Shown: positions 14,188 through 21,186 of the stretch, piece by piece
Position numbering within the stretch: position 1 is the stretch's first letter
How the letters are laid out: each line of letters starts with the position of its first letter
IMG/VR virus record: IMGVR_UViG_3300031884_001575
Span: 1-23,720 of that record
DNA length: 23,720 nt
Direction: 5' to 3' (one strand)
Source: a virus
Translations under genes and position numbers: made by a program
The notes under the pieces: generated by a model
The model's database searches: none
What the model saw: only the letters and a program-made list of their open reading frames with translations
What the model was told of the DNA's origin: nothing

Positions 14188-14550
14188 ATGCATACAGAAA
14201 TCGCCACCCAGCTGGGCACCAAAGCCACCGAGCCTACTGGTCAGACCTTGAGCATCTTGCGTTTCGCCGAGGTGACCAAAAAGACCGGCCTATCGCGTGG
14301 AGCGATTTCCCAGCGTTTAAGAAATAGCGAGTTCCCGGAACCGATCAACCTTGGTGGCCGTGCTGTGGGTTTCATTGAACATGAAATCAACGCCTGGATC
14401 GCTCAACTCATCCGCGCCAGCCGCAGGGAATCCTGCGATGCCGGTCAACAAAACCCGCCGCTTAACACCGGCACTCCCAGCACGGGCCATGCTGCCGTCA
14501 CTCCCGTTTTGGGTGTGGCGGCTGAGACCGTGCATTCCAACTCCCAATGA
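14188..14550 (+). CDS. AlpA-family regulator 2
   Basis: The product has 120 residues. Residues 22-74 ('LSILRFAEVTKKTGLSRGAISQRLRN' and 'FPEPINLGGRAVGFIEHEINAWI') match the AlpA/prophage regulator winged HTH. The last 40 residues are Pro/Thr/Ala-rich and probably disordered. The ATG has GAGGTGTG upstream. The stop overlaps the first ATG of the tail chaperone gene (ATGA at 14547-14550), so the regulator and tail genes appear translationally coupled, which is not a usual neighbour for a tail module. Confidence 0.8.
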   Translation: MHTEIATQLGTKATEPTGQTLSILRFAEVTKKTGLSRGAISQRLRNSEFPEPINLGGRAVGFIEHEINAWIAQLIRASRRESCDAGQQNPPLNTGTPSTGHAAVTPVLGVAAETVHSNSQ

Positions 14551-14975
14551 AAGAAAACATGTTCGACATTTCCACACTTGACCAAACAGCCAACGTCACA
14601 TTCGATGTGCCCGTTGTGCTTGACGCCGATGGCAACCCCGCCGCTGGCTTCAAAGTCGTTGGCCGCAATTCCCAGAACTTCCGCGATGCAGAGCGCGCCT
14701 TGACCCTTGCTGCCGTGAAAAAGGCCGCATCCAAGGCAACCAAAGCAATCGACACCGGCACCGATGCTGGCGCCGCACAGGTAATCGACACCATGAAAGC
14801 AAATGAAACCGGTATTGCGGTTGCCTGCACAGTGGACTGGTACGGTTTCAGTAAGGACGGTGCATCGGCACCCATGACGCCGGATGCCCTGGCCACTGTC
14901 TTCGAGAAACGCCCCACCTGGCTATCGAAGGTTACGTCAGCCATCGCCGCTGACGCAAATTTTCAGCCGAGCTGA
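14547..14975 (+). CDS. Tail assembly chaperone, G-type
   Basis: The protein has 142 residues; the second Met at 14559 may be the true start. It has a beta-rich N-terminal half ('ANVTFDVPVVLDADGNPAAGFKVVG') and a helical middle. Position directly before a T-type partner and a tape measure gene is that of lambda G. Three codons before its stop lies A AAT TTT (14957-14963) in the correct phase for -1 slippage. The product, alone and as a fusion with the next frame, would bind tape measure protein before tail polymerisation. Assignment rests on order, frameshift signal and the next two genes. Confidence 0.75.
   Translation: MKENMFDISTLDQTANVTFDVPVVLDADGNPAAGFKVVGRNSQNFRDAERALTLAAVKKAASKATKAIDTGTDAGAAQVIDTMKANETGIAVACTVDWYGFSKDGASAPMTPDALATVFEKRPTWLSKVTSAIAADANFQPS
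14957..14963 (+). promoter_or_regulatory. Programmed -1 ribosomal frameshift site
   Basis: The heptamer A AAT TTT fits the X XXY YYZ rule and is in the zero frame of the upstream gene (GCA AAT TTT CAG). Slipping back one base continues 'SAELIVDLCAYAEHE' into the downstream gene, bypassing the TGA at 14973-14975. A small hairpin TCAGC-CGA-GCTGA (14963-14975) follows at once. Conserved frameshifts of this kind make the G and GT tail chaperones in lambda-like phages. Confidence 0.72.
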
Positions 14976-14977
14976 TT

Positions 14978-15313
14978 GTGGACCTCTGCGCCTACGCTGA
15001 ACACGAATTGAATCTCAGCACGCCCGAGCCTGACGGTGTGCCGAAGCGTGAGCACCTGCGTATGGCGCAAGAGAGACTTGGCCGACCAATTGCGGAATTG
15101 CAGAGCGAACCACTTGCAGCAGAGTTGCATTACCTGTGGCAGTGGTTCGTTCAACTGAGCAACGCCCGGTCAAGTCAGACCGCAATCAGCTTTCAGGAAA
15201 TCCAAGCCTGGGCGCAACTCAAGCGTGTGGAGCTTGACCCATTCGAAGTCGAAGCCATCAAGGCACTCGACCAGGTGTTTTTGAACATTTTTAGAAAGAA
15301 GGCAATTCAATGA
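14978..15313 (+). CDS. Tail assembly chaperone, T-type extension
   Basis: The product has 111 residues if begun at the GTG at 14978, but the frame is open upstream and it is more likely made mainly as the C-terminal part of a frameshift fusion. It carries 'ELHYLWQWFVQLSNARSSQ' and 'ISFQEIQAWAQLKRVELDPFEVEAIKALDQVFLNIF', which I recognise from tail assembly chaperones located before tape measure genes in siphophages. The stop overlaps the tape measure ATG (15310). It would bind tape measure protein through this C-terminal part. Confidence 0.8.
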   Translation: MDLCAYAEHELNLSTPEPDGVPKREHLRMAQERLGRPIAELQSEPLAAELHYLWQWFVQLSNARSSQTAISFQEIQAWAQLKRVELDPFEVEAIKALDQVFLNIFRKKAIQ

Positions 15314-18105
15314 GCAATGAACTTACGAGTCTTGTTATTGTCGTTGACACCACTCAAGCGGCGAAGGCAACGGTCGACCTGGACAAGCTGACAGCCAGTG
15401 CAGACGTGGTTGAAGAATCCGTGACGCGCGCGGGAAAGGCTGCATCAGGCTCTGCCGCCGACTATGTGCGGGTTTCCACCACCACCAGCGATGCCGCCCT
15501 GAGTGCCGAGAAGTGGATAAAGAAGCTGCAGGAAGAGTTTGATGCACTCGGCAGAACCCGTGCGGAAATCGAGCGCATGCAAGCCCTGGCCGCGAACCTG
15601 CAAAAGTCAGAAGTCGACAAGATTACGGCGCTTGCACAGTCGATTGACTCTTACCACCGCCAAGAGCAGGTCATGAAGGACATGGTCAAGAGCCAAGACG
15701 ATGCGGCTTCAGCAGCAGAGCGGTTTATTGCAAAGCTGAAGGCGCAGGCTGATACTGTTGGCATGACCCGCAAGGAAATCCTTGCATTCCAGGCTGCGCA
15801 GCTGGGGGTGTCAAACGCAGCGGCACCGCTGATTGCCGGCCTTCAAGATGCAGGCCATGCTGCGGCAGGCTTCAGTCTGTCATCTTCCACGGCCACCCGT
15901 GAGCTGATTGTGATGTCCCGCGAACTTGCAAATGGCAACTTCACGCGGATGGGGAGTTCGTTTTCCATCTTCGCGCAATCCAGCGGCTTGCTAGCGGCAG
16001 CGATGAATCCCTTGGGGTTGACGATTGCTGCGGTTGCTGCATCGGCGGGCGTCCTTGCCGCCGCCTATACCTTTGGTGCCATGGAAGCAGAGAAGTTCAA
16101 GGCATCCTTGATTCTGACGGGCGGTGCTGCAGGTGTCACAGCCCAGCAGCTTCAGGCCATGGCGTTGGCGACAAGCACGGCGACGGGCTCCACGATCGGG
16201 AAATCAGCAGAGGCCATCACAGCGTTCTCGTCTAGCGGGCGGTTTGCGGCTGACCAGATTTCGCAGTTCTCCGCCACCGCGATAAAGATGCAACGCGAGA
16301 TGGGCATATCCCTGGAAGATTCCGTCAAGCAATTTGCTGAACTTGGCCGAAGCCCGGTTGATGCATCCATCAAGCTCAACGAATCAATGCACTACCTGAC
16401 CCTGGGTGTGTTCGAGCACATCAAGGCCATGAACGATATGGGCGACCGCGTGAATGCAGCCAAAGCGGCGGAAGAAGCCTATGCGGATGCCATGAATCAG
16501 CGCATGCCCGTACTGGCGGCCAACTTGGGCGTCCTGGAGCAGACTTGGCGCGGTGTCGGTGAGATGGCCAAAGCGGGATGGGATGCCATGCTGGGTATCG
16601 GCAGGACAGAAGACCCGACCGCGAAGCTTGCTAGACAGCTTGCCGCATTCGAGAAATATGCCACTTTCAAAAGGAGCGGCGGTGGCGGACTGACCCCGGA
16701 AGAAAACGCGCAACTGGTGGCGTTGGAAAAACAGGCCGAGGTTCAAAAGACCATCGATTACCTGGCGCTCATGACGGCGGAAAACCGGAGAAAAGACAAC
16801 GAGCAGGCCATAGCAGGGATTGCGTTTGACACGATTGCAGATCGCTACCTCGATAAAGCCCTGCTCACAAATCGCGAGATAACGCGGGTGACTTTGGAAG
16901 GTCTTGCGGCTGGCAAGTCGAGGCTTGAAATTGACAAGGTGATTGCGAATATCCGGGCCGCCAATGCTGCCAAGCCGGAGAGCGTCAGCGCTTACCAGAC
17001 CTTCATTGCGGACATGCAGAAATACGAGGATGCTGCAAATCTGGAAATTGAGACCGGTAAGAAGCTGACCGCTGCACAGAAGCTCGAGAGTGATAGCTTG
17101 GTGAATCTCTGGTCAAAGTACACGCAAGGCAAGATGACGCTTGACGAAGCTGTCGATGCTGAAAACCGGATGAATGATGCCGTCCAAGCCATGACCAAAT
17201 CAGAAGCCGACTTGGCGAGACAGAAGGAGCAGGCTGACGCCATTGCTGAATATTCCAAGACCGTGGATGGAATAGACAAGACCGTCGCATCCGTTCTGAA
17301 GCAAATCGAAGCTGAAAAGCTGCAGATTGCATCCTGGGGGCTTACCAAGGGCGCCATTGAGGCCTTGAACCTGGTGAAGATTCAGCAGCAGGCCGTTGAT
17401 GCCAAGAAGCGGGCCGACATGCTGCAGGGGCTGGGTGACGATGACCTAGTTAGAAAGGGCCTCTTGGAAGAAGCGGCGACGTATGCTGAACTTGTCCGCC
17501 TGAAGAAGGTCTATGCCGACCTGCAGGCCAAAAAAGAGCAGGATGGCGCGTTCGCCTACTGGTCGACCATCCAAGACCAAGCCATAGCCACGCAAACAGT
17601 CGTCTCCAAGGCCTTCAAGGGCATGGAGGATGCGCTGGTAACTTTCGCCACCACCGGCAAGCTGGATTTCAATGGACTGGCAAACAGCATCATCGCTGAC
17701 CTGATCAGAATCCAGATTCAGCAAAGCATCACCAAGCCACTGTCGCAAGCCATGAGCAATGCAGGCGGGATGAGTGGCATCGCATCGGGCGTGGCAAGTC
17801 TGTTTGGCTTCGCAACGGGCGGAAATCCAACCCCCGGCGTTCCGTACCTTGTGGGCGAAAACGGACCCGAAATCCGCGTTGACACAGGCCCCGGCGTGAT
17901 CACTCCAAACCATCTTTCGGGATCTGGCGGGGCCGCTTCCATGACCATCAATCAGCCCATCGTGATCAACGCCCAGAACGCCAGCGCCGAAACCATAGGC
18001 CAGATCAGGGCCATGATGCCAGGCCTCATCGCCACCAACGCACGGACTATCACCGCCGTGGTGCAGCAGGCATTCGCCAAGCAGGGCGTGAGGGTCAGCA
18101 TATGA
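15310..18105 (+). CDS. Tail tape measure protein, complete
   Basis: The protein has 931 residues. It is Ala/Lys/Glu-rich with long helical stretches, a hydrophobic segment near 226-256 ('MNPLGLTIAAVAASAGVLAAAY') and further coiled-coil-like regions at about 480-760. A C-terminal part holds 'GVPYLVGENGPEI' (about 843-856), a hallmark of lambda-H-type tape measure proteins. These set the length of the tail tube in siphophages; with roughly 1.5 angstrom per residue it would specify a tail near 140 nm. The gene is intact at both ends and overlaps its neighbours, so it looks under selection. No minor tail, tube or baseplate genes follow. Confidence 0.92.
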   Translation: MSNELTSLVIVVDTTQAAKATVDLDKLTASADVVEESVTRAGKAASGSAADYVRVSTTTSDAALSAEKWIKKLQEEFDALGRTRAEIERMQALAANLQKSEVDKITALAQSIDSYHRQEQVMKDMVKSQDDAASAAERFIAKLKAQADTVGMTRKEILAFQAAQLGVSNAAAPLIAGLQDAGHAAAGFSLSSSTATRELIVMSRELANGNFTRMGSSFSIFAQSSGLLAAAMNPLGLTIAAVAASAGVLAAAYTFGAMEAEKFKASLILTGGAAGVTAQQLQAMALATSTATGSTIGKSAEAITAFSSSGRFAADQISQFSATAIKMQREMGISLEDSVKQFAELGRSPVDASIKLNESMHYLTLGVFEHIKAMNDMGDRVNAAKAAEEAYADAMNQRMPVLAANLGVLEQTWRGVGEMAKAGWDAMLGIGRTEDPTAKLARQLAAFEKYATFKRSGGGGLTPEENAQLVALEKQAEVQKTIDYLALMTAENRRKDNEQAIAGIAFDTIADRYLDKALLTNREITRVTLEGLAAGKSRLEIDKVIANIRAANAAKPESVSAYQTFIADMQKYEDAANLEIETGKKLTAAQKLESDSLVNLWSKYTQGKMTLDEAVDAENRMNDAVQAMTKSEADLARQKEQADAIAEYSKTVDGIDKTVASVLKQIEAEKLQIASWGLTKGAIEALNLVKIQQQAVDAKKRADMLQGLGDDDLVRKGLLEEAATYAELVRLKKVYADLQAKKEQDGAFAYWSTIQDQAIATQTVVSKAFKGMEDALVTFATTGKLDFNGLANSIIADLIRIQIQQSITKPLSQAMSNAGGMSGIASGVASLFGFATGGNPTPGVPYLVGENGPEIRVDTGPGVITPNHLSGSGGAASMTINQPIVINAQNASAETIGQIRAMMPGLIATNARTITAVVQQAFAKQGVRVSI

Positions 18106-18221
18106 GCGGCCATCTTTCACGGAATGGTGAATGGTTGAAGCAGGCGCCCGCCGGGATGGTGGCCCTGACCGTGATCGATTTCCAAGGGTTCATCAACAAG
18201 ACCGTGAACGGGTTGTCATGA
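18102..18221 (+). CDS. Very short unknown protein behind the tape measure gene
   Basis: A 39-residue frame starts by ATGA overlap with the tape measure stop and reads 'MSGHLSRNGEWLKQAPAGMV' and then 'ALTVIDFQGFINKTVNGLS'. It could be a genuine small protein or the start of a once longer minor tail gene that has been cut off. No family is recognised. GAGGGTCAGCAT upstream could serve for ribosome binding. Confidence 0.45.
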   Translation: MSGHLSRNGEWLKQAPAGMVALTVIDFQGFINKTVNGLS

Positions 18222-18258
18222 GAATCAGCGAAACCGAAACCATAAAGGAGTGTGCAGC

Positions 18259-18471
18259 ATGACCGATGAAACCACGACGTCCAAAAAGACAAACCGTCTG
18301 ATTGGCTTCATTCCAGAAGATCAATTCTTGGAAATTACTGCCAATCTCGCCGCAACCGCAAAGCTGGCCAAGGCCGCAAAGGGAAAACTCGCCCAGATAG
18401 AGAAGCGGTTCAAAGAGGAGGGCGTGGTTGCAAAGGCCCAGCGCTCGAAAGCACAGAAGGGAATTGCATGA
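18259..18471 (+). CDS. Small basic unknown protein
   Basis: The 70-residue product starts at the ATG at 18259 with AAGGAG about 12 bases upstream. It is Lys-rich and helical in the second half ('AKLAKAAKGKLAQIEKRFKEEG'), perhaps nucleic-acid-binding or coiled. Its end overlaps the next gene by four bases. No family is recognised. Confidence 0.6.
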   Translation: MTDETTTSKKTNRLIGFIPEDQFLEITANLAATAKLAKAAKGKLAQIEKRFKEEGVVAKAQRSKAQKGIA

Positions 18472-19193
18472 CTGCCGCAAAATCATCTGCAGCTATGGCC
18501 AAGCCAAAAATCGGAAAGGCCGCAAATCTCATTGTGGCTGCCAATACAGGCAGGTTGGCGAAGCCTCATGAGTTGGTACTGATGTCATCGGCACAGAATG
18601 CAAGCGTCATGGAGTGTTGGAACACCTTTGGCGAGCTGGATGTATCGGCGCTGGCCAATGACTTGTACGCTCGGTCTCAAGTCGTGAAGAAGGGCGACCT
18701 CGGTACGGTGGAGTCCATGTTGTTTGGGCAGGCCATGTCTCTGCAGGCCATTTTTGCCAACCTCTCTCGCCAGTCTGCCAACAACTTGGGGAGTTCCGTC
18801 GATGTTGTTGACAAGTACCTGCGGCTGGCATTGAAGGCGCAATCACAGTGCCGGGCCACTCTGGAGACGCTTGCAATCGTCAAGAACCCGCAACCCTACA
18901 TCCGGCAGGCCAACATCGCCAATGGGCCGCAGCAGAACAACTTCGAAGCGGAATCGGCACGGTCTCAGAAACGCGCACGCGAGAAAAATCAAGAACCCTT
19001 TCCGAGTAACGAACTATTGGGGGCACCAGAGCATGGCCAACGGCTGGACGGCGGAGCGCAGGGCCCGTCAGGCGCAACTCATTCGAAACTGGAGCCCGTG
19101 GGAGCAGTCCACCGGCCCGCGCAGCCCACAGGGAAAGCAAAAAAGCGCCCAGAACGCACGGGTGCACGGCATGTGGTCGAAGGAGTGGCTTGA
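18468..19193 (+). CDS. Conserved-type unknown protein, 241 residues
   Basis: The start is an ATGA overlap with the previous gene. Landmarks are 'AANTGRLAKPHELVLMSSAQNASVMECWNTFGELD', 'ESMLFGQAMSLQAIFANLSRQS', 'YLRLALKAQSQCRATLETLAIVKNP' and 'RQANIANGPQQNN', which I recall from uncharacterised proteins common in betaproteobacterial genomes. The tail from 165 is hydrophilic and likely disordered. It has no known role and no catalytic motif. Its last 161 bases also encode another protein in a different frame (19033-19275), and both readings look natural. Confidence 0.72.
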   Translation: MTAAKSSAAMAKPKIGKAANLIVAANTGRLAKPHELVLMSSAQNASVMECWNTFGELDVSALANDLYARSQVVKKGDLGTVESMLFGQAMSLQAIFANLSRQSANNLGSSVDVVDKYLRLALKAQSQCRATLETLAIVKNPQPYIRQANIANGPQQNNFEAESARSQKRAREKNQEPFPSNELLGAPEHGQRLDGGAQGPSGATHSKLEPVGAVHRPAQPTGKAKKRPERTGARHVVEGVA

Positions 19194-19275
19194 AATCAAG
19201 GCAGCCGTCAGAGCTATGACAGTTCATCCGATGGAAGGCGAGATTCGCCGAATCCTGCGCAGAGACCTTGCGTAA
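19033..19275 (+). CDS. Small unknown protein overlapping the previous gene in another frame
   Basis: The 80-residue frame from the ATG at 19033 begins 'MANGWTAERRARQAQLIRNW' and then has 'PWEQSTGPRSPQGKQKSAQNARVHGMWS'. That block, of the form 'STGP(R/K)(S/T)PEGK...NA..HG', is typical of a widespread family of short unknown proteins in proteobacteria, so this is not merely an antiphase reading. It shares 161 bases with the gene at 18468. It is very basic and may bind nucleic acid. Confidence 0.68.
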   Translation: MANGWTAERRARQAQLIRNWSPWEQSTGPRSPQGKQKSAQNARVHGMWSKEWLEIKAAVRAMTVHPMEGEIRRILRRDLA

Positions 19276-19381
19276 GGCGGCAAGCGGTTAACGATATTGA
19301 CATACGTCGGTGAAAAGGAGGGGCGGGCCCGGTTCATCCCTACCTTATAAAACTTATGGTTGAACTTGACAAAACTCGACA

Positions 19382-19813
19382 TTGCCGCAGCAGGAAAAAG
19401 CCACTGGGCTAAAGAATGAACTGAGTAGCTGGCTCACTTTTGAGCCAGTAATCCAAAGCCGGGAGGGCGCACCCAAGGTGCGGGTAGACTTTCTTCCGAT
19501 ATGGGAATTCCAGCAACGGAGCCTGAGCCAACCCTTGGCCGTGGTCTATTTGGTGCTGGCGCTGGTGGCATGGCGTCATGTACACCAGGCGCGCCGTGCC
19601 GGTGGCCAGCGCCAGCGGAATGGGTCCACAGCTCACGCCCACGGCTTTTGCATACGGCGTGCGATGGTAGCCGAGATTACCCCACACCAAGAAACCTGTA
19701 TCCATGCGGGTTTCGAGCTAAAAAGGGCTGATATACCCAACATCCCTACGCCCACGGGCTCGCACGCCATGGACCAAGCCGGCGACAGCACTCTGAACAC
19801 TAACATTTGCTAA
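19382..19813 (+). CDS. Doubtful open frame with a copy of the early-gene N-terminal segment
   Basis: The frame could encode 143 residues, but only the last 45 ('TCIHAGFELKRADIPNIPTPTGS' onward) have support: they match the N-terminal part of the gene at 3537 in the same frame. The upstream part reads poorly, and the first codons contain two strong hairpins (19430-19447 TGGCTCA-CTTT-TGAGCCA and 19468-19482 CGCACC-CAA-GGTGCG), which suggests the leader is an RNA rather than protein-coding. It may be a decayed early-region remnant or an Ash-like phage P4-type gene. The start is unknown and I see no good ribosome binding site. Confidence 0.35.
   Translation: MPQQEKATGLKNELSSWLTFEPVIQSREGAPKVRVDFLPIWEFQQRSLSQPLAVVYLVLALVAWRHVHQARRAGGQRQRNGSTAHAHGFCIRRAMVAEITPHQETCIHAGFELKRADIPNIPTPTGSHAMDQAGDSTLNTNIC
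19676..19753 (+). repeat. Diverged copy of bases 3573-3650
   Basis: The two 78-base stretches align without gaps with about 60 identities by hand count, including an ATTxCCCCACACC start, CCATGCGG and GGCTGATxTACCCAACA. Both lie in the same orientation 16 kb apart and in the same reading frame of their host open frames. This suggests a repeated early-region module rather than a recent duplication. Confidence 0.7.
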
Positions 19814-19827
19814 CAGGCGGTGCGCAG

Positions 19828-19962
19828 ATGGTTCGCATCTTGATTCAGGTTCGCAGCATCTTTCCGGACGGCACCAAGCATGCAGTGAGCAAGAAACCCA
19901 ATGCTGGCGCGGCTTGCCCGACATTTCCAATTGCGTCAGCCGCAATTGCTCCGAACCCATAA
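19828..19962 (+). CDS. Very small unknown protein
   Basis: A 44-residue frame, 'MVRILIQVRSIFPDGTKHAV' continuing to 'AAIAPNP', has a natural strand-turn-strand start and ends just after a perfect inverted repeat CAATTGCG/CGCAATTG (19928-19935 / 19941-19948). There is only a weak GGCGG upstream. It could be real, since the N-terminal 20 residues look protein-like, but nothing identifies it. Confidence 0.4.
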   Translation: MVRILIQVRSIFPDGTKHAVSKKPNAGAACPTFPIASAAIAPNP

Positions 19963-20031
19963 ACCAGAATTCAGTAGCAAGTTGGTTCGCAGCTTGTGCG
20001 CTATTCTGATGAGTATGTAGCCTGGCAAAAC

Positions 20032-20072
20032 CGGGCGCTGAAAATCAGGGCGCGAAGCCAAATTTTCACCCG
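20032..20072 (+). ncRNA. Strong stem in the lipoprotein leader region, unknown class
   Basis: CGGG (20032-20035) plus TGAAAAT (20039-20045) pair with ATTTTCA (20062-20068) plus CCCG (20069-20072), giving 11 pairs with a three-base bulge and a 16-base GC-rich loop. The DNA from 19963 to 20148 holds no convincing gene (a 21-codon frame at 20088 is unsupported). The stem could belong to a regulatory RNA or a leader of the downstream lipoprotein gene. There is no T tract. Confidence 0.35.
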
Positions 20073-20148
20073 TTCAGGGGATACCCATGCAAGCCGTAGT
20101 GTGGCAGGCTGGGGTTGGATTTCACCCATCACAACAGGGATTTACTAA

Positions 20149-20625
20149 ATGACTACGATTTTCAAATCAATTCTCGCTGCCATCTTGGCGTCAATTCTTT
20201 CGATACCACTCGCTGGATGCGGCACTCCGGTGCAACGCATCACGACTACCGCGTCCGGCAATCCAGAGGTGCAAATCGACAATGTTGATGTTGACGCAGT
20301 TAAGTCGCGGCTGCTTGAACGAGCATTGACGAAAGGCTTTCAGGTGGAATCCGATTCGGCATCCCAGTTGGTCATATCGCAAGAGTTGAAGGGGATGCAA
20401 GAATCTTTGATGCGTTTGGCCATTGCAAATTCGTACTCCACGCCGGTACGAGCCGTGACGGCAATCACATTCATTAAGAATCCGGCCGGCGTGAAGATAT
20501 TCTCCAGAACCACCGCGATGTCTACCATGCCGATGGGGCAGGTCCAAAAAATGGCGATGGACGACGCCAACACTTTCAACACAATGCAGGCGTCATTGGA
20601 CAGGCTAAAGGAGAGCTTTAATTAA
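20149..20625 (+). CDS. Lipoprotein of unknown function
   Basis: The product has 158 residues. A signal peptide 'MTTIFKSILAAILASILSIP' leads to the lipobox LAGC with Cys24, so the mature protein should be lipid-anchored. Residues after the Cys ('GTPVQRITTTASGNPEVQID') are followed by an alpha/beta pattern ('KSRLLERALTKGFQVESDS', 'AVTAITFIKNPAGVKIFSRTTAM'). No family is named with certainty. In a phage-related setting it could be a superinfection-exclusion or lysogenic-conversion protein; this is inference. The sequence after the signal is less GC-rich than the phage genes upstream. Confidence 0.75.
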   Translation: MTTIFKSILAAILASILSIPLAGCGTPVQRITTTASGNPEVQIDNVDVDAVKSRLLERALTKGFQVESDSASQLVISQELKGMQESLMRLAIANSYSTPVRAVTAITFIKNPAGVKIFSRTTAMSTMPMGQVQKMAMDDANTFNTMQASLDRLKESFN

Positions 20626-20663
20626 GGCCCTGGGGGAAGATTACCGGCGCTTCCGATGCCAGT

Positions 20664-21056
20664 TCAGTGCTGTCCGGGCGAGTTGTCGGCAACGGCGCCT
20701 CGCCCGAAATCCTTGATGTATGGCCATGCTGACACGAGCAGCGCAAAGACTGCAATCACTGCAGCGATTTTTGACCACTTGGCGGATTCGGCAGCGTGTT
20801 TGGCTGATTCTGCAGCCGCGTGCGCTGACGACTCTGCCGCCTCCGTGGACCTTTTGGACAGTGCAAGCTGCTCGGCTTCGAGACGCCTCTGCCCACCGTT
20901 TTCCTGCTCTTCTAGCCACGCGCGAGCAACGCCTGCACTTTTGCCGCTAATGATTCCGACGGCGACGGTTTTGCGCAAATGGTCAACACCACTGCCATCT
21001 TCATTGTGTTCGCTCACCCACTTTTTGACGTCATCGAAGGACTGCATCTGTGACAT
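20664..21056 (-). CDS. Single-pass membrane protein with coiled coil
   Basis: The minus-strand protein has 130 residues. Residues 1-50 are mixed, 51-92 are Glu/Ala-rich and likely coiled coil ('EAEQLALSKRSTEAAESSAHAAAESAKHAAE'), and 94-114 form one transmembrane helix ('WSKIAAVIAVFALLVSAWPYI') followed by a short tail. Holin-like size and topology are possible, but holins usually have more helices. It is convergent with the lipoprotein gene, with only 38 bases between the two stops. The start codon overlaps that of the divergent gene at 21055, so the Met at residue 4 may be the true start. Confidence 0.65.
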   Translation of the reverse strand: MSQMQSFDDVKKWVSEHNEDGSGVDHLRKTVAVGIISGKSAGVARAWLEEQENGGQRRLEAEQLALSKRSTEAAESSAHAAAESAKHAAESAKWSKIAAVIAVFALLVSAWPYIKDFGRGAVADNSPGQH

Positions 21057-21186
21057 GTACGCTTTCTATGATGTTGTCATTGATCGTACACGGGGAGTTG
21101 CGCATTTGATGGCGGAAGTCCATGATCAATCGGAGTTCGATATTTTCGTTTATCAAGATGGTTTCACAAAAATTTGGAGTGAATAA
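21055..21186 (+). CDS. Very small unknown protein
   Basis: The 43-residue frame 'MYAFYDVVIDRTRGVAHLMA' continues to 'FVYQDGFTKIWSE' and overlaps the next gene by one base (TAATG). GAAGGA lies about 12 bases upstream. Its start codon shares two bases with the start of the minus-strand gene, which makes one of the two starts suspect. Composition is A+T rich like the next two genes. No family is recognised. Confidence 0.5.
   Translation: MYAFYDVVIDRTRGVAHLMAEVHDQSEFDIFVYQDGFTKIWSE

Noticed and set aside
20088-20153. 21-codon open frame before the lipoprotein
   Set aside because: It is very short, has no ribosome binding site, and lies in a region that looks like structured RNA.
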